In this document: piece after piece, positions 61,499-64,000 of the stretch
Numbering within the stretch: the stretch's first letter is position 1
Layout: each line of letters starts with the position of its first letter
Assembly (NCBI RefSeq): GCF_004016505.1
Contig: NZ_SACR01000006.1
Location: forward strand, 186,001-250,000
Reading direction: 5' to 3'
DNA length: 64,000 nucleotides
Origin: Rubrivivax rivuli
GTDB taxonomy: Bacteria > Pseudomonadota > Gammaproteobacteria > Burkholderiales > Burkholderiaceae_C
Translations under genes and position numbers: made by a program
The notes under the pieces: model-generated
What the model was told of the DNA's origin: nothing
What the model saw: only the letters and a program-made list of their open reading frames with translations
Database searches by the model: none

Positions 61499-62127
61499 AG
61501 ATGACTTCCCCAAGCCGCCGCACCCCGCACCCGTTGGCCGCGCTGGCCTTGATGCTGCCGCTCGCGCTGCCCCCCGCCAGCTGGGCCGGGCCCGGCGCGC
61601 ACGGGCCCAACGGTGAACACCTCGACGCCCCCACCACCGTGCTGGCCGCCGCGGCCCTGCCACGCCTGGAGGCGAAGTCGGAAACCTTCGAACTGGTGGC
61701 CGAGCTGCGCGCCACCGAACTGGTCGTCCTCGTCGACCGCTACGAGACGAACGAGCCCGTGCTGGGGGCGCGGCTCGAAGTGGAGAGTGGCGGGGTGAAG
61801 GCGGTGGCGGCCTTCCGGCCCGAGGAAGGCGACTACGCCGTCACCGATGCAGCCCTGCTGAAGGCGCTGGCCGCGCCTGGCGAACACGGGCTGGTCTTCA
61901 CGCTGGTGGCAGGCTCGGAAAGCGACCTGCTCGACGGCACGCTGGCGGCAGCCGCAGGCGGCACCGGCACCGCCAGCGCACACGGCCACGACGATCACGT
62001 GCACGGCCACGGCCTGGAACGCGCGGCCTGGGCAGGCGGCGGCATTGCCGCGCTGGGCCTGCTCGGCAGCCTGGCCTGGTGGCGCTGGCGCCGCCACACG
62101 GCCGCCCAGCCGAAGGGGGCCCTGTGA
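61495..62127 (+). CDS. CzcB-like leader protein with His-rich region and membrane segment
   Basis: 210 residues. Signal peptide, then GPGAHGPNGEHLDAP, the same start found in the adaptor encoded next, followed by a beta-domain and a His-rich HGHDDHVHGHG stretch, a membrane helix (AAWAGGGIAALGLLGSLAWW) and a basic end. It resembles the N-terminal metal-binding part of CzcB-type adaptors made as a separate protein. A metal-sensing or chaperone role is inference. Confidence 0.7.
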   Translation: MKMTSPSRRTPHPLAALALMLPLALPPASWAGPGAHGPNGEHLDAPTTVLAAAALPRLEAKSETFELVAELRATELVVLVDRYETNEPVLGARLEVESGGVKAVAAFRPEEGDYAVTDAALLKALAAPGEHGLVFTLVAGSESDLLDGTLAAAAGGTGTASAHGHDDHVHGHGLERAAWAGGGIAALGLLGSLAWWRWRRHTAAQPKGAL

Positions 62128-63257
62128 TGAAGCAGCGCCTGCACCTCCTCTTGGCCACCGCGGCCCTGCTCGGCGTCTCCTGGGCCTGGGCCGGCCCCGG
62201 CGCGCACGGCCCCAACGGCGAGCACCTCGACGCACCGGGCCCGGCCGTCAACGCCTCGGGCCTGGCGCGCCTGCCCGACGGCAGCGTCAACGTGCCCAAG
62301 CTGGCCCAGCGGCGCATGGCCATCCGCACGGTGCTGGCGCCCTTGGCCGAGGCCGCGGCCACCGTCGAGCTGCCCGGCCGGGTGGTCATGGACCCGAACG
62401 CCAGCGGCCGTGTGCAGGCCGCGCACGGCGGCCGCATCGAGCCGGGCCCGCAAGGGCTGCCGGTGGCCGGCCAGGCGGTGCGGCGCGGTGACGTGCTGGC
62501 CTACGTGCGCCACCACGCCGAGCCCTACGCCTTGGGCACCCAGCAGGCCCAGCTGGCCGAGCTGCGCGCCCAGCGCCAGCTGGCCGAGCAGCGTGTGCAG
62601 CGCCTCGAAGGCCTGCAAGGCACGGTGCCCCGCAAGGACATCGAGGCCGCGCGCAACGAAGCCGCGAGCCTGGCTGAACGCGAGCGCAGCATCGGGGCCA
62701 GCCTCGTGGCGCGTGAGGCATTGACGGCCCCCGTCAGCGGCGTCATCGCGCGGGCCGACATCGTGATGGGCCAGGTCGTGGAGCCCCGCGACGTGCTCTT
62801 CGAGGTGGTCGACCCCGCACGCATGCTGGTGGAGGCCACCACGGCCGACGCGACGCTGGCCGCGCGCGTGGCCGGCGCTACGCTGCAAGGCCTGCCCGAC
62901 GTGCAGCTGCGCCTGGTCGGCGCCGCGCGCGCGCTGCGCGACGGCGTGCTGCCGCTGAGCTTCGCGGTGTCCAGCGCCAAGCCCGGCGCAGGCCTGCCTG
63001 TGGCCATCGGCCAGCCGGTGACGGTGGTTGCACAGACGCGCGAGCGCATCCAGGGCGTGGTGCTCCCGGCGCAGGCCGTGGTGCGCAACCCGTCCAACGA
63101 GCCCATCGTCTGGATCAAGTCCGGCGCCGAGCGCTTCATCCCGCAGCCGGTGCAGTTCCGCCCGCTGGACGCGCGCACGGTGGTGGTCACCCAGGGCCTC
63201 GGCGCGGACAACCGCGTCGTGGTGCAGGGCGCGCCGCTGATCGCGCAGATCCGCTGA
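62127..63257 (+). CDS. CzcB-like periplasmic adaptor
   Basis: 376 residues from ATG 62127, overlapping the previous stop. Signal peptide then GPGAHGPNGEHLDAP, barrel-sandwich segments (VELPGRVVMDPNASGRVQA, LTAPVSGVIARADIVMGQVV), a coiled coil and a C-terminal RND-adaptor domain. It links the RND pump to the outer-membrane channel. Confidence 0.9.
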   Translation: MKQRLHLLLATAALLGVSWAWAGPGAHGPNGEHLDAPGPAVNASGLARLPDGSVNVPKLAQRRMAIRTVLAPLAEAAATVELPGRVVMDPNASGRVQAAHGGRIEPGPQGLPVAGQAVRRGDVLAYVRHHAEPYALGTQQAQLAELRAQRQLAEQRVQRLEGLQGTVPRKDIEAARNEAASLAERERSIGASLVAREALTAPVSGVIARADIVMGQVVEPRDVLFEVVDPARMLVEATTADATLAARVAGATLQGLPDVQLRLVGAARALRDGVLPLSFAVSSAKPGAGLPVAIGQPVTVVAQTRERIQGVVLPAQAVVRNPSNEPIVWIKSGAERFIPQPVQFRPLDARTVVVTQGLGADNRVVVQGAPLIAQIR

Positions 63258-63272
63258 ACCGGAGCGCCCCAC

Positions 63273-64000
63273 ATGTTCAACTGGATCGTCCGCACCAGCC
63301 TGCACAACCGCCTGTTCGTGCTGGCCTTCGCGGCGCTGCTGATGGTCTACGGCGCGATGACGGCCTGGCGAACGCCGGTCGACGTCTTCCCCGATCTCAA
63401 CAAGCCCGTCATCACCGTGCTCACCGAAGCCGGCGGCATGGCGCCGCAAGAGGTGGAGCAGCTCGTCACCATTCCGCTGGAGACGGCGCTCAACGGCATG
63501 CCGGGCGTCACGCGCGTGCGCAGCACCTCGGGCGTGGGCCTGTCCATCGTCTACGCCGAGTTCGACTGGGGCACCGACATCTACCGCAACCGGCAGCTGG
63601 TGGCCGAGCGGCTGGCGCTGGTGCGCACGCAGATGCCGGGCGACATCACGCCGGTGATGGGGCCGGTCTCGTCGATCATGGGCGAGATCATGCTGGTGGC
63701 GCTGCCCTTGACATCGGCGAACGTGCCCGGCGACGGCAAGCCCTCGGCGGCCACGCCCATGCAGGCGCGGGAGTACGCCGATTTCGTGCTGCGCCCGCGC
63801 CTGCTGTCCATCGCGGGGGTCTCGCAGGTCATCCCCATCGGCGGTGAGGTGCGCACGCTGCGCGTCGCGCCCGACACGGCGCGCATGGCGCAGTTCGGCG
63901 TCTCGCTCACGCAGCTGGAGCAGGCGCTGCAGGGCTATGCCGGTAACGCCGGTGGCGGCTTCATCGACCTCAACAGCCGCGAGTACCTGATCCGCCACGT
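63273..64000 (+). CDS. CzcA-like RND heavy-metal pump (partial)
   Basis: Open from ATG 63273 to the window end (242 residues visible). Start [61 protein letters not shown] and [11 protein letters not shown] are hallmarks of the CzcA/HME family. No stop is present before 64000. The metal cannot be told from this part. Confidence 0.92.
   Translation, partial: MFNWIVRTSLHNRLFVLAFAALLMVYGAMTAWRTPVDVFPDLNKPVITVLTEAGGMAPQEVEQLVTIPLETALNGMPGVTRVRSTSGVGLSIVYAEFDWGTDIYRNRQLVAERLALVRTQMPGDITPVMGPVSSIMGEIMLVALPLTSANVPGDGKPSAATPMQAREYADFVLRPRLLSIAGVSQVIPIGGEVRTLRVAPDTARMAQFGVSLTQLEQALQGYAGNAGGGFIDLNSREYLIRH

Overview
The window is high-GC DNA with dense, mostly short-spaced genes, GTG and TTG starts mixed with ATG, and gene content (PEP-CTERM sorting, TonB receptors, CzcCBA efflux, an AlaLysPro-rich HU protein, SbtA, initiator tRNA with encoded CCA) typical of a beta-proteobacterium of the Burkholderiales, probably a Rubrivivax/Leptothrix/Roseateles-like chromosome. 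This is inference from gene content, not from a marker gene.

Region by region. 1-6.3 kb: the end of pbpC, then a LuxR solo followed by an unlisted 27-residue peptide gene with a lux-box-like site, two unknown genes, and sbtA divergent from a LysR regulator. 6.4-19.5 kb: oligopeptide-type binding protein, HU-like protein, chemotaxis receptor, a molybdenum hydroxylase pair (iorAB type) with an AraC regulator, a metallo-beta-lactamase-fold lipoprotein, an alpha/beta hydrolase and an S9 peptidase. 19.5-24.8 kb: an island flanked by a 68-bp near-perfect direct repeat of the S9 peptidase gene end and by pieces of a decayed IS91-like transposase; it holds four secreted-protein genes, including a beta-propeller protein with a C-terminal dockerin and, next to it, a PEP-CTERM protein with a cohesin-like domain. 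24.9-29.4 kb: an accessory stretch with an unknown 469-residue protein and a cytoplasmic trypsin-like protease. 29.4-50.7 kb: core and housekeeping genes (bioAD, aroG, panE, galM), a TonB receptor, a metzincin, a two-domain retropepsin-TPR protein, a FIST/histidine-kinase operon, and a two-component system with six 11-bp phased repeats in front of it. 50.8-55.8 kb: initiator tRNA and an NAD-salvage operon (NrtR, PnuC, NadR and a TonB receptor). 55.8-59.6 kb: a GIY-YIG/repressor pair, then an apparent RNA-repair cassette: a boxB-boxA-like leader, three tRNA or tRNA-like genes, an HNH protein, three stacked hairpins and rtcB, closed by a strong terminator. 59.7-64 kb: a CzcCBA-type heavy-metal efflux operon running off the window.

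The most notable systems are (i) the RNA-repair cassette with degenerate tRNAs and an antitermination-like leader, (ii) the LuxR solo with an adjacent peptide gene under a CT-N12-AG box, (iii) the cohesin/dockerin pair on an IS-flanked island, and (iv) NAD-precursor uptake joined to a TonB receptor. Functions are inferred from sequence alone; no searches could be run.
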